Below are positions 12,890 through 26,605 of a stretch of 64,000 bases of DNA, in pieces. Position 1 is the stretch's first letter. Each line of letters opens with the position of its first letter. Source of the stretch: Anseranas semipalmata (Eukaryota > Chordata > Aves > Anseriformes > Anseranatidae); contig VXAA01003843.1 of NCBI GenBank assembly GCA_013399115.1, positions 1,646,830 to 1,710,829 of the forward strand, in the 5' to 3' direction. The notes beneath the pieces were generated by a model. It was not told the origin of the DNA. It did not search any database and saw nothing but the letters and a program-made list of their open reading frames with translations. The translations under genes were made by a program, and so were the position numbers.

Positions 12890-13000
12890 AGGAGTTCTCT
12901 CTGCGGCACCGCCTCGGCTGCGCGGTGCTGGGCAGGGGGCTGCCGCACCGCGGCGGGACTGCCCCACCGGGCCCCTGCGCGCCCATGTGCGCGGGTAGTT
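12890..13000. promoter_or_regulatory. Short CpG-dense patch, possible promoter
   Basis: About 13 CpGs in about 100 bases, including GCGCGG, CCGCGGCG and GCGCGCC strings. A looser CpG-containing shoulder runs back to about 12390. No gene start could be linked to it. Confidence 0.3.
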
Positions 13001-16000
13001 AAGGCAAGTCCTACAGGGGATGGGGCAATGAGCTTTCCCCCTCCTCCCCAAAATAAAACCTTTGGCAAGGTCAGGAGCGGGTTTCCGAAGCGCCACGGGC
13101 TGCTGGGAGTTGTTCTCGTTAGTCCCACAGTCCTGCAGCTGGCTGCATTTCTGGCTTCTGGGGAAACACTTAATTCCCTTCTTTGCAGCCTAATCTAGTA
13201 ATGCTTTCAATGATTTCTGATAACTACACTTTTATTACTGGTTATAATAGAGTCAGGAAGAAAAAAAACACACACATACCAGAAATCTGATTATTCTGGG
13301 AAACTTTGAAGTTCCCTTCTCTAGAGGTATTCTTTGATGGTGCTATTAAATAAATAATGATTTTATATCTAAGGCTTATCTCATGGCACAAAATACACCA
13401 TTATCCTCAGCATTAAAAAAGCTCCTCATTGTTAGCCACCATAAACACTGGCGGAAGCTGTGATTTAGGATTGCTCGAGGCTGGCCTGCCCAGGCATGGG
13501 GCAACGCCGTTTTTTAGCATTGACTACTTGTGAAACAGGGAATGGCATTGCAGACATGTGCCACGATGGGGGAGGAGAGGAAGAGGCTAAAAGAGAATAG
13601 AAAGGGCATACAGGCAAGAAGAAACTAGCAGACATGCAAAAGAAACAGAATATGCGTCTTTTCATAAGATTGTTCGATCATTGCCTTGGGCATTTTTTTA
13701 TGACAGTGGGAAGTAGGATGACATTTCTAGCACTGTGCTGAATTAAAAATACTAATGAAAAAGATCAGAATTTACAGTAGGAGGAACTCATTAAAGACTT
13801 CAGCAACAATACATGCGGAGTGTAACTGTATAAAACAGGCCACTTAAAATAATCTACTTTTACATATTTACTTTATGTGATAATGGCTTTGACTGCAAAG
13901 TTGGCAGGGCCTGGACTCCAGAAGTGCTCAGTACCTGTACAGCCCTGTCAGGGCTCGTGCCACGTGCCCATCACTCGCCCCCCTCGCTGTCCCTCTGCGA
14001 GGCAGCCCGGTGCTGTCGCTTCTCCCTGGGCTGGGGCAGAGCAGGCTGACCAGGCTGCGCACTGCCAAGCCGCAGCACAGGAGGGTAGGCAGGATGCTCC
14101 TCCTGGAAGTGCACGGGGCTCCCAGACCACCTCATGGTGGGCACCCATCCCAGCAAAGCCCTCACTTAGGCACATCAGAAGGCAGCACTACCAGCACCCA
14201 CTAGGTGAGCCACAGGAGGAGGATGGGCAGGATTCACAGAAGTGCTGCAGGTGAGCATATAAAGCAGTAACACACCAACACTGCGCACAGAGGGCATGGA
14301 AAGAATGGGACAGAGACACAGAAGCTGGAAAAAGAGCTCCCATATTTTTTCCTGCCTTTATACCCATTTTTATGTCCTGATTTCTCTGAGACTTTTTTGC
14401 ATTACAGATAAAACCTGTAAGTCTTCTCCATCCTTTCTACAGCTGCCAAATAATCTTCACACTCCAGGAACAGCATCCTCTCCACTTCCCTCCATATCCC
14501 TCACTTTCAGCTCCCACCTGCTCCTCCCAAAATCTCCCTGAGCCACCACTCCTCTCAGCAGTTTTATAGCACCTTTTGTTAGAGCTCTGCAACTACATCA
14601 TCTGACAAGACTGGAAGGAGATACCACCACTGGCTCCTCAATGCAGAGATAGATACCATCTCGTGCTGAGGAAGCCCTAAAGTGGCAGATTGCTGGAAGC
14701 TGGGAACTCATCCTGGGGAGGACCATGGCATGGGCATCCTGTCCTCACAGCCTTCACTTGGCATCTGCTAGTGGGGCTGACCCTCTCTGCCACCAGTGTG
14801 GTCACTGCTGTGTCACCTGATGCAGAGCAAGGTTACACTGCTTTTCCATTTCTTTCCCAAAACCAAGGTCTGGTTGCAGAAACTGGAGATGATAATCCTG
14901 GGAAGTATTGACATCTAGTATGTAACAGCTGTGGTAAAAATCAAAGCTCAAGTGCAGTGCTGGAAGGATGTTTGTTTGGATGCCGACAGGAAGGGAGGAA
15001 GATGCCATGGTTGTGCTCCCGTGCAGTGTTGTGCGAGCACTGTGCAACCACCGGGAGCAGCCAGCAGCTGTCCAGCAGCAGTGAAGTGCATGGGGGAAAG
15101 GGCATTTATCTAGAAACCAGAACACCTTCCTGGGCTCCAGACCACTGACCTGTATAAATGTATCAACTATCCCCATCAAACGACCTTTGGCTGCCTCTAC
15201 TTCTTCCAAGTGCCATTTCCAAAGAAAGGCTCTTCTGCCTGTGTTCCTGCTCACAGGAGCTCAGTGCAAGCTCCACGTTCTGCGTGGTTCCACCTGAGGT
15301 AGCTACAAGGAGTTTGCAACAGTTTTCTGTTTTCCAGCTTCCTGAGCTGCTGAAACCAGTTCATCTCCCAGAGTTATTCAAAGCCTTGGCTTCCCTGTAA
15401 TCCACTTTCCTTTTACTCTATCCAGTCTAACTGAAGGCTACCCAAAAAAAAAAAAAAAAAGGAGTAGTATTTCTCTCTCACCACCAGACAGGTGCACTTA
15501 GGGCAGATTGCCATATACATAGGTATGGCCTGATACAAACCTAACCTACCATGCACAAAACATATTGCTTTGCACTGGCTCAGTGTGATCCAAGTCAGTG
15601 AGTGGCTTAATGGGACCCCAAAGCAACAGAAGGAAGAGGGCAGGAACGTGCACGTGGGATGTGGAGAGACCACCTGTGTTGGAAGCAGCTTGCTTTTAGA
15701 TTAAGCATTTCAAGAAACCACACCCTTGATTACACTGGGGTTAGTTTCCAGGCCACTCTTAGTCATCACGGTTTGCAGTGTTCCTCCCAGAGGCCACCCC
15801 ACAAACTATGCACCACAACACACAATGATCTCCAGCACTTCTGCTCTCTTAGCATGGCCCATAAACTGGACGGAGGGCTTTCTGCATGTCAGCCCCACTT
15901 GCTCCCCGCCAGCCAGGGGAGCCCAGGGCTGCACCCGCCATGAAAGACCCTTCCAATGCTCCCTCCATGCACTCAGGGATGCAGTAGTCAAGGAAGGCAT

Positions 16001-18240
16001 TAGGCTTGGGGTCTGTCCCTGTTACAGCACAGCTGCTGCATCTGGCCATGGAGAGGAGTAAAGAGGCCGGATGGCACACTGCTGCCGTGGTTCAGCAGCC
16101 AGCACAGTTTCAGACATGCGTTTGGCATCCCAGCAGCAAACTGATTAAACCCTGGGTAGCACAAAGAGCCACAGGCAGGTAAATTAACAAAGAGCAGAAA
16201 TTGCCTCCAGTCTGTGTGGCTTGCCAAATTACAGTTGATCTCCTGTCCCCAGTGAGTTCAAACATGATAGCAGACACAATACGAGTCTTCAGAAAAAAGG
16301 CCAACTCTCTGGTGACTGCAACTTCTGCTGACTAGTTGGATGGGCTAATAAGTTACACAAGAGGAAAGGGGTGGCAGTTTTCAGCTTTCACCCTTAGAGA
16401 ACTTCTGCAGTTTTTCCAGGGAGGATGTCAGTTGCTTTGAGAAGCGTCACCTCCCGTAGGTTCACACAGTGACTCCTGAAGTGCTTATGGGAGCTTTTAG
16501 GAAGTAATCATGAACCACGTAAGTAGTTCCCAGCCCGAAGCCAGCTGAATGGCCTTACTTCTCCTTAATCATTAAGTCTGTGGCAAGGCCACCGCACAGG
16601 GCATGGTTCTGCTGTCCCAGTTCAGTAAAACTCACGTGTCCATAGCTTTATCCAGGCTGCTTAGGCTGGTTGGAGCTCCAGAGTCCAGCCTGGCAGAAAA
16701 CTGAATTCCACAAGAAAAATGAATATTTTTTTTGCTAGTTTAAACTACCATAAAACCACACCCATAAAACCATAACTGATCTGAAGCCTCCATAAGACAA
16801 TTTTAAAAGGCAAGTTACTGGAAGCTTTATCGTTCTGCAAGATGTCAGATATTTTTCAGAACCATGGACACAATTACATTTTGGAAAACATGAGTAACTA
16901 AGGACATTTGTCTCCAGAAAGCCTTTCCTTCCTGAAAGGGGGGGAGGAGAAAACAAAACACAACAAAACACAAAACAAACAAACAAAAAAATAACCCCCA
17001 CAACTCTGTTTCTATCTATCTCTTCTTTAAAACATTTCCAGAAAACAAAAAACTTATAAGATTATGCAGAAAAAGAAAGAAAAAAAAGAGATAATTTTAG
17101 TTGAAGAAGCAAAAGTCTTGAATAATTTCTCAGAGTCTTTTAGTGGAATCCAATAAACACGTTACTAGATTACACTGTATATTTTACTAGGCTAAGTTAT
17201 CTTTGTGTGTATAACAGGCACAGCATGAAGAAAAACAATAAAAAATATTAACCTTCGTATAACTCAGTGGAGTTATAAAACATCTAATTGAATAAACTAC
17301 ATTTGACATGAACAAATGGCGATGTTTCCATGTTAAGTTGTCTTTTTTGGCTGCCTGACAAAGAAAAGCTTAAAGAACCACGATTTTTGTTTCCTAAGGG
17401 CGAGTTCTTCTATTTTTATAAACTCAGCAATCAATACTAAAGTATGAGCATAAACACGTTTAATTTACGAACTGTATACTTTGAGCAAGTTTAATAGTTT
17501 AATCTTATGCATGTTGTTATAAAAGTGTTTATTTTTGTTGTACTGCATAGGACTTCTTAATGGAAAATACTGCAATAACACATAAAAGCAAATGAAGCAG
17601 CCATGTATGTAGAAAAACAGAATAGAAATAATTAATATACAGCAAAATAAATACTGTGCAGATTTTCTGTAAGCAGAAGAGCACCATTAACTTGAGGGAA
17701 AGCATAACCCCAAATAGGGAACCTGCACTGATTTTGCTCCCAGGCAGAAGACCAGCAGAAGATGTGAAGATCCTCTCTCTGGCTAACACTTGGATGAAGA
17801 GATTTCTTCCTCCCTGGCAAGCACTTGGTACTCTTCTTTTTCCCTTAAATAGCAGGGCTCAGGACTGCTAAGTTTTGCTATTTGGTTTATGTGCAGTTTT
17901 GTACCCAACTCTGAAGACGTGTCTGGTCCAGCACGTCCCCTCTAAAGCCTCGCTCCAGCCCCTACGTTTCAGCTGACTAGTGGCTCTGCCAGTTTGCGTG
18001 AAGCTGGGAGCCAGCCAGGAGGGGTTACATGTGTTGTTATAAGCTGACCCAGAAAGGACTTACCAACAACGCTTGTCCATAAAAATATCACTCCTATTCA
18101 TCTTAGAGAATAAGGAGTGGACTTTTACAAGACTAACTGCAGGGTGAATCACTGCTGTCCATTATTCACAGCTGAAATGTGATGTGACCTGATGATACTT
18201 TAGGGAAAGAATGGCTTTTCCCACCGTGCCCAAATTCAGA
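13001..18240. other. Non-coding, no gene recognised
   Basis: GC-rich to moderate sequence at 13.9-16.3 kb passes into a strongly AT-rich block at 16.7-17.7 kb. A minus-strand frame of 150 codons at 14802-15254 was examined: composition is Cys/His/Ser/Leu-rich, no family was recognised, and no conserved pattern was seen. Confidence 0.55.
16949..16992 (+). repeat. (CAAAA)n / A-rich simple repeat
   Basis: Interrupted aaaac and aaac units on the plus strand, just after a short G run at 16939-16945. Confidence 0.9.
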
Positions 18241-18500
18241 TCTGATGAGGATTTTCACAATGCATATTAATCAAGCAAAGCTCTTTCACTCTCTAATATT
18301 GATGTTAGGTGCAGATGGGCTGTTGGTTGCCATGCAGATGATAACATTCCAGGGAATTTCAGTTAATATTAAATGGAAAGTAGCTTGGTTTGCATATCTC
18401 TCTAGAAATGGCACAAGAATTATTCTGAGCATCAATATTGATAATAATCTCAATGTAAAGCAAAAAATAAACACACACAACAATAAGGAGCACATGTCGC
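18241..18500. promoter_or_regulatory. Candidate conserved non-coding element
   Basis: An AT-rich, repeat-free stretch with homeobox-like cores (ATTAAT, TTAATATTAA), an octamer-like TTTGCATA (about 18389-18396) and repeated AATATTGAT motifs (18296-18302 and 18432-18440). The texture resembles vertebrate conserved enhancers, but conservation cannot be tested here. The 138-codon plus-strand frame covering it (18245-18661) is probably incidental. Confidence 0.2.
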
Positions 18501-21500
18501 ATGGTGAGTCCGATAGCTGTGAAAAGACTGAAGCATCACAAAAAAGGAAAAGCAGGAAATTTAGAAGAAAGCAAAAATCAAATTTGGCCTATCCAACTTT
18601 GCCAAAGATAACATCAGAGCCAACTCGTCTTAACTACATTCTAATCAAGACCACACATTAATTAGGGGATTGCAGAATGTCTGTATACAGCCACAAATGT
18701 TATTTGCCAGGTCCACGTACCTACATAGGTGAGCATCGCCTGCATGAAGAGAGCACGGGCAGAGCAGGCAGACCCAGGTCTCCTGAGCTGTAGGTTGTGC
18801 TAGGAGAGGCCAGGGGCCGAGAAGAGACCTCTCAACACCTGTTGGCAAGGGAGCACAGGGCCACAGCGAGCCCATGCTTGCACTGTTGGATATGGGGATT
18901 TTTCTGCTGGTGCTTGATGGAATTTGGCCTACAGAAATGTAATGAGACAAAGTAGCAGGTGAAGAGGCTTGTTTCATAATTCTAACTCCGAACCCACATC
19001 ACACACAAAAGAGAAAAGTGATATTCACTCGCCTTGCTGCTTCAAGCAAGGATGAAGTGCTCATGACCACATGTGGGATCAAATGGTTCCCATTAACTCT
19101 TACCTTTCTCAGAGGAGTCTAACTTCTCAAACTGATTATGCAGTCAATAGTTAACAGAAAATCATAGGATCTGAAAAACGATCTCTACACCAGCCAAACT
19201 GACCTCTCTGATAACCTGCTGGGTTCTCTGAGTGCTGGCTTTCTTACTTCTATTTCTCAGAGAAAAATAAGATTTTCAGGAAAGCATATGCATAATATTT
19301 TTCTTAGCTAATTTTATGTTAGCAGTAGCCTGACTTCTGTTAGGCATTCCCCTAAAATAGAGTTAATCAATGCGTTAAAACAGAATATCATTTAAACCAA
19401 GGCATGACATTAAAGACTAGGCAGGTGTGGTGTGCTACACATCCTCTGTAGGCTAGCCTCATGCATGCAGGCTTCTCATTTATTTAATTAAACACACATG
19501 TGTATACACATGAAAACAAACAAACAAAAACCTTGAATATTTTCTAAAAAAGCTTAAAAGCAAGCACACAGCAGACAGAACTAGGAGGCACATCCTGTGG
19601 CCGTTTTGGAGTTTGAACCAAGGGAAGATGTTTTTCCCCTTAGTCTCTCAATGACTGCACTTGATGTTCATCCCAGCAGAGCCGATGTTATGTCCTAAAC
19701 TTGTCAGTGAAGGGCAGCACTGGGGTTTTGGGCACAAGTGAGAGATACGACATGTTCAAAAACAGTGAGTAATGGGAGGTGCTGGGACAAATCCTGATCC
19801 CTGCAGGGCTAGTGGCAAGCCGTTGCGTTCCCCCTGGCCTAGATGCAGTTTTCTCCTTTGGCTCAGCCTGGGGCCCAGCAGCCGGCTCACCCATGGTGCC
19901 CCGGGGAGTGCCCTCAATCTGCATGCGTGCACAGAAGAGATGGATGTCAGAAGCCAGCCTGGAATGTAGAAACAATTTGTGCATCATGTAGCAGAGTGAA
20001 GGAAAACAGTCCATGAGTAATGGAAGTCCTCAAGGAAGGGAAAACAGAGAACCGCACTGGCAAAGTTGAAGTGAAGTACCGACCAGAGTGCCTCGGCTCC
20101 CCCGCTGCGGCAGGCAGCTTCTCTGTAGTGAGAGGAGAAACGGCCGCATGCTCAGCTCCCTGCCTGGTGACTTGATACCCAAGAAACCCACATCATTTTT
20201 TTTTTTTTTTTAGTTTGCTGTTTCAGGTGGGGGCATTCATTTTATTTCACTGACATCATGCAGCTTGATGTTTGTGGATGCATCTTTAAAGATCTGGACC
20301 AGACCATTTTTTCCAAAATGATACTCACAGTTTTACCTTTTACTAATAGCAGTGAAGTGATTATGTGATTATTACAGCAACACAGTTGTTGCCACAGAAA
20401 TAAACTGCAATGTCATAACCACAAAATGAAAGAGCCTACTGCAAAGGAAGCTGCAACAGCCACCGCTTTGAGGAACTGCTTTTTCAGCTATGAACGGTGA
20501 GCCAGTTCCTCCAGACCCACTGGGCTACGGGAGCTCATGCAGCAGCCCCAGTTTGCATTCCTATAGAAATGTGCATGACATCTCAAATCACTTCAGAAAC
20601 AGAGAGTGTCTCATACTTGATGGCTTGAGGTCAAATGGCAGTTTTGTCATATCAGGAACCCAAGTGGGACTTTCTGAAGAGCCCTTGCATTACAGCCTCT
20701 ACCACTGATGCTGAAATACAATCCCAGGAGCCCACAGTTGCCAAGAAATCTCTTCTGTAGCAACAATATGCATGTGTGAACATAACTAAGATACCTTGTA
20801 GCAGACCCATCCTTTCAGAAAATTCTGAAATTCCTTAGGCAGGAGGATTTTTCCACTGGCCATAGCCTTGGAGCCTGCAGCCATGTGGCGCCATAGAAAG
20901 CTATACAGGGGCCAAAGCCTTAAGTGATCTAGGGACCTATTTTAAAGGGAAGAAAAAAAAAAAAGAAAAAAGAAAAAAAAAATCAGTGTGACTTAGTTCT
21001 TGCATGGCCAAGGCAAAACAAATCAAAAAACCCTGAAACACATGGTCAAAACAAACAAGACACATTTGCAATCAACTAAATGCAGATTTTGAAAAAGCTG
21101 TCTCCTGGTCTTGCCCAGCGGATCCAATGCACTATCAGCACCGAGCCCCCAGCCCCACACACACCGGGCTCCTCACCGGAGATGCTGCGGCACAGAGCAT
21201 CAGGAGCACATGCTGGGGCTTTCTGCTCCGGCTGCTCGGGGCAGAGACCCCCTTGGTACCCTGGTGAAAGACGGGTGCTACGCAAGTTAGAAAAATGTTA
21301 TTAGCTGCAGAGAGGCCGTGACATCCATGCACTCAGTTTTGCATCTTGTGAAGCCCGAGCACGGGGCAGCGAGCAGCAGTGGGTGCAGCCGCCCTCCTGC
21401 AGCAGGTATGCAGGGCGAGAAATAGGTGCTCTTCCCAGAGAGCCCCTTCCAGGGGGCTGCCGGCCAAGCCCCGCTGACCGACTGCAAACACGGGACAGGA

Positions 21501-24500
21501 GCAAACGTGTCCTCAGTGCATGCTGGTGGCCACTTGGCGTCAAAAGAGTCACATCCAGGGGATGCAGCAGAAAGCGCCCACCCTCCGGCTGCTCCGCGGG
21601 GACACCCAGAGCCCTGCCACCCGGCTCTTGGGCAACTTGTGTCACCAACACTTAATTAGGGTTTTAAAAGTTAAATAAACAAACAGAGCAGGAGATTATG
21701 GCTGATTAACTGAAGGGCAGGGAACACGAGAAGCTGGTTTGCTAGAAAGAAAAGCCCTTGTGCTGGAATCTCCAGTAATTAGCAGCAACAAGACCTACAG
21801 AAATTTATGAGGGAAAAAAAAATCAGACCCTTCCTGTTTAAACATTCTCTTTTCACATGTTTTGCTTGGAAGACCAGCTTAAAATACAAACACAGACTGG
21901 GTCTCAATTACAGAATAGATTCATGCTCTGCAGAAGTCATGCTCACATTCCAAATCAAATGAACATGGATCAATGCAAGCCTTTTTTTTTTTTTTCCCCC
22001 AGAGATGTGTATTTTGCTAAGGACTACCTGACTGACAGCTCAGTGCTTTCCTGAGCACACCTGAAAGGCAGGCAGGGTGCTGCTGCCAGAGGCTTGGGGT
22101 CCTGCTCGCAGCACTGTTGCAGAACTAAGCTGCCAGGTGAAAAAAAATAAGACTTCCTTCCTGTTTACTGAGCAGCACGATTTGGTCCTTATTTAGCAAT
22201 TTCAGCACAGCACTGGCTAACGTGACCTGGTTAAGGACCCGCAGAGGAGCTGCTGTGCGCTGTGCAGAAGCCCACCTGGCCCCCTCGTGCTGCTCGGCAG
22301 CGCTCCTCGCCGGGCTCCAGGAGCAGCGCCGAGGCTCCCTCATTCCCCTAACGAGATCCCCAGGCAGAGCTGAGACCATGACCCAGATTTTGATGTCTCT
22401 CCGAGCTGTGTTTATGCATCTTCAGCGTGGCTGTGCTTACTCTTTTAAATTGCAGATAAACTGCAAATTAAAGAGAACCCTGGGCATCTTTTTTTCTTTA
22501 GCTTAAGTGCCTTCATCTCTGCTTCACTGTTCTGGTTTTGTCTTTGCTGGTTTTGTTGGATATTTCAGAAGAAAATTTCAATCAAAATTAAGACATGCTC
22601 AAATTGATAGTTAGCCCTACCATATACTTGCAGAAGCAGCGCTGGCAGACCTGCAGTAATTTCATTTGAAGGAGCATGGCAGGCCTGATCCTGACTGGAC
22701 ACGCAGAAGAAAAATCCCAACACTTGACTGCCCTCCTTTACAGCCCAGGGTTTGTGTTTCTGCCTGTGCAGATGTTTGCCACCAACACTGTTGTGGGGAG
22801 CAGGCAAGGGCTCTCTGGAGCCTGCTGAAGCCTTGTTCACAGTAAAAAGCAAATAAATGGGTGACTATTAAAGTGTTTTTTGGTTTTTTTTTTTGGCTAA
22901 AAATAGCTCTTGCACAGTTACACCCCACATTTTTCAGCACAGCTACAAACTGCCTTTAATTTACACTTACCAGAAAAGAGAAGTAATTGTAATGCTTTGC
23001 TTTTTTACATAAATATTTCGTATTTTATGCCTCACATTGCAGACCTCCTTCACAGCCTCACCCGGAAGCCCCAGCGAAGGCTGAAGATATTTGCAGCTGT
23101 AAGAACACCTTTTCAAGACCGGTTTTAGAAGTACCCATTGGTGTGAGGTGGGTATTAAATTTCTGTTGTTTTGCAGAGGCTTGTGAAAGCCGGGCACTGC
23201 TTGGTGCCGGCAGCATTGGTTCCAACACATTCATGAAGCTGCCTCTAGTCAAAGCCAACACTGCCCTGCTTGTGCAGCCTGAACATGGCCCTGCTGCTTT
23301 CAGCCGGGCTTTGATAACCATTTTGCAGGACAAAGTGCCCCTCTCTGAAGCACTCACATCAGCAGCCGCTTCTGTCCATTGCTCATCTCCAACATACAGC
23401 TGTAAAACGACACGGTTGGTTAAATGATAAAATCTAGTTTTTTTTCCAGTCACTGTGGTGGCACTGTCACACTGTTGTGATGGACGTGACCGCAGTGTCC
23501 ATTAAATCCTCCCCTTGCGGCTCATCCCCACTGGTGCCCGCAGCCCCAGCGCTGATCCCCACCCCACCTCGCACAGCTCCAGACTGCTCCTCTCCTCCAT
23601 ATGGCACGGACCAGGGCTGTGATGCCGAGCAGATGATCTTTAAAATGTATCTTGTTCAATTTGCATCCTCAAAGGTCTGTGAAAAATAAAAATCTGCATT
23701 TTGGAGAAAAAAGAAAAGGTCACTTCTGAAGCAGCTCCTGTCTAAGCACATGTGATGAAAGGCAGGGAAACGGAGGGCCAGGTTCCCCATCGAGGTGTGG
23801 AAACACATTTTCCCAAACTTTGGCAAGAAGGTCTGGCAGCAGGACCCCAGCACGAGCCGGCAGAGCTGCAGCGGTACCCTAAGCATAGACCCTCAAAGGC
23901 CTCGCCATTTTGGCTGTAACCTGGAGCGCAGCTGCTTCCTCGGGCAGGGAGGGAGAGGAGTGAAAGAGCTGCAAGATGAATGCCTGGGATGACGGAGCAT
24001 TTAATTAAAACTGCAGCTTGTGCACATCAGTTCACGCCGTGCCACCTCTCCTCCTACAGACACCAAGGTCTGCACATGTCTGTCAGCCTGGGAAGCCGCT
24101 GCTCCACTTCGGTGCCTCCAGGTGGGACATCCCCAAGCCCATCAGGATGTCTCCAGCCCTGCAGGACTGCACGCTCTGCAGGGGACACCGAGGGGAACTC
24201 AGCCTTTGAACCAGAGATGCCCAAGAGAAGTAACACGAAGAAGCAAACAACAAACTAGCAGCATTTGCAGATGCCCTGGAGGTGATACAGGATCCTGTAT
24301 GTTCTTCTAAACCACATTGACAGAAATCCGTTTGGTGATGCCAATACAGCAGACCTAGTAGCACTAGATCATCCTTTATGGGCGCATAAATACGCATTTC
24401 ATTCTCCATCACATTTAGTGTCGGCAATGGTTTCACCCACAGATGTAGATCAGCCTCCTTTTAATCACAATCTGCCACCTTCTTCTAGCCATTCAAATTT

Positions 24501-24768
24501 ATAGCAACATTAATAGCTCAAAAATAATAGTGTTTACTGAGTACTAGATTTCGGTAAACTATAAGGAACCAAGAGTTCCTAACAAAGAGTTGAGAAACCA
24601 GCAAAGCTTGAATGAATGTAAGCTTTTTCATCCTGATTAACACATCCTTGTCTATTGGCAGAAAGTTTCCAATGCAGCTGTAAGAAAATAATTCTATGGA
24701 TTATGTCACATTGATTCAAACTAGAATTCAAATCCAAAGAGAAAGCAGAAAAGCATTCCCTATGTTCT
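18501..24768. other. Non-coding, no gene recognised
   Basis: Alternating AT-rich and GC-rich patches (the GC-rich one at about 21.1-21.6 kb). A near-ideal splice acceptor (T14 then CCCCCAG, ending at 22001) occurs on the plus strand, but only a short 17-codon open frame follows it. No known protein is encoded. Confidence 0.55.
20949..20983 (+). repeat. A-rich low-complexity tract
   Basis: Long A runs interrupted by single G residues. Confidence 0.9.
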
Positions 24769-24836
24769 TACAGAAAATATCACTGCTTCAATTAGGTGCT
24801 ACAGAAAATATCACTGCTTCAATTAGGTGCTACAGA
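24769..24836 (+). repeat. Perfect 31-bp tandem duplication
   Basis: A 31-base unit beginning tacagaaaatatcactgctt occurs twice without mismatch (24769-24799 and 24800-24830), followed by the first six bases of a third copy. The surrounding DNA is AT-rich and unique. The perfect identity indicates a recent slippage duplication or an assembly stutter. Confidence 0.95.
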
Positions 24837-26364
24837 TGTTTGGAGTAAACATATTTTCCACTGGTTTTCTTAGAACCATACCCACTTAAATCTCCAATAT
24901 TCTTCTACATGTTCATTTTTCATCCCAGCTTAATACCACGCCTCTGGGTGTTAGTGGTTAAGGGGATATTGCCAAGCAATGCAAGCCAAGAAAAGCTGGG
25001 ATAAGAAGGGAAAATATGGTCTTTACATAGTAAATAAACTTCTCAGCTTTAATGTTATGGCTGCTGTCAGCATAACTCAGAGGAGAAAAAATAATCCAGT
25101 GCTAGTTCATTTCTTGGACCATGCAAATGTCCAGTTCTCCACTTTTCGATCTGCTCTCAATCCAATGGAAATAATGCACATAACTGAGCATTCAGGCCTC
25201 CGGTAAATCTCATCTTTGTGTGGAATCACTGAGATTCAAATTGTAAACAAAACTAGATAAGACATTTCAATATTTCTGTAAACACATTTTTTTTCCAACA
25301 AAAACTTGAGTTCTAGGGAATCTAGATGCACTGCTGAAGTAGCAAGCATATAGCAATAAGGTAGAAATTGGTGCCTCTAGTGTCTGTAGGTAGTACATAT
25401 GGGCTGTACATAAAGACATGTCACATCTGTATGGATACCTTCAAAATAATAACAAAAGTTAGCAACCTTGCGACCGTATTTGGAGCACCCCAGATCTAAA
25501 CAGTCAGGAAGATGGAAACCTCCTCACCTACAGAAGGGCCTCCCAGGAGCGCTGCTGGATGGGGTGATCCAGAGGTGGGAAGGCAATGGGAGATGCACCT
25601 GGCTGCAGCCGCAGCTTTGCATGGCAGGTGCAATGGGAAGCTCAAGCCATGCTCTCCCTGCTGGAGAGGATCTGAGCTCCCAGCACCAGCAGCATTTGTG
25701 TCACTGCTGCTCCCGCAGCCATGTGCCCGGGGTCCCGGCTGCACCGCGCTGCTCTCCATGAGCACCGTCAGAAGTTGCTGCTGTGTCTATCCTTACCTGT
25801 CAAACACATGGGCAGCAGAAAAAGAGGGGAAGAAATCGAGGGGTTTGTAGGTGTTACAAATGCAGCTTGCTTTAGAGATAAAAAACGCTGGCATATGGTA
25901 CACAACATCTGGGAGAATGTTAATGGCCAGATATAAAATTGGTTCTCTTTACTTCTCTTTATTGGGAAATATTTGGTTACAGTGTGCTGTAATAAGATCT
26001 ATTTCCTAGGCTTGTCTCTTAACTTTAAATCTCAGAGCAACATTTATAAACATTACAACATATCAGCTGTTACTACAGCACAGGGCTGAATGCAGATCAG
26101 TCACTGTGTGCATAAATATGTCATACACAAGTGTGTCTGCAACACTTTCCCAAAGAAACCTCTAAGATCTTTTTCTTCTTTTAAAGGAGGCTAGCTGAGA
26201 AAGAAGAAAAGAGAGATTACATTAGCAAACCCCATGCAAACAAATGGTTTGACCTTGTAGCAGTAAACACAAGAACAGCTCCATTAATCACTTGAAAAAA
26301 TAATTATAAGGGTTCACTGTGTGGGGAAGGGAACCATCTCTTTGCGTTGCTGTTTGGCAGCACC
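24837..26364. other. Non-coding, no gene recognised
   Basis: AT-rich unique DNA with a GC-richer island at 25.5-25.8 kb. No exon, RNA gene or mobile element is evident. Confidence 0.55.
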
Positions 26365-26605
26365 AGGCACACCGGGGAGCGTGAGCCGCGGCCACAACCG
26401 CGATAGCTCAGCACCGCAGCTGCTGCAGGCGGGCAGGAGGTGCCAGCGGGGCCGTGCGGGATGCCTGCTTCTTCGGCCCCGCTCAGGCCACCGCGGCTGG
26501 CCGCCAGGAAGCCGTGTGTGCTCAGCTGGGGAGCAGGGCTGAGGGCAGTGCCGGGCGCGTTGCTGCAAAGCCTCGCTTGCAGCAGTGCAGCACGCTTCCC
26601 GCCCA
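26365..26605. promoter_or_regulatory. CpG-rich patch, possible regulatory element
   Basis: A GC-rich block with repeated CCGCGG, GGGCGCG and similar strings within otherwise AT-rich DNA (AT-rich on both sides, about 25.8-26.3 kb and from 27.25 kb). No exon is recognised. Confidence 0.3.

Noticed and set aside
18245..18661. 138-codon plus-strand frame with a basic segment
   Set aside because: AT-rich sequence with no domain, no splice context and no known similarity. The region is better treated as a candidate non-coding element.
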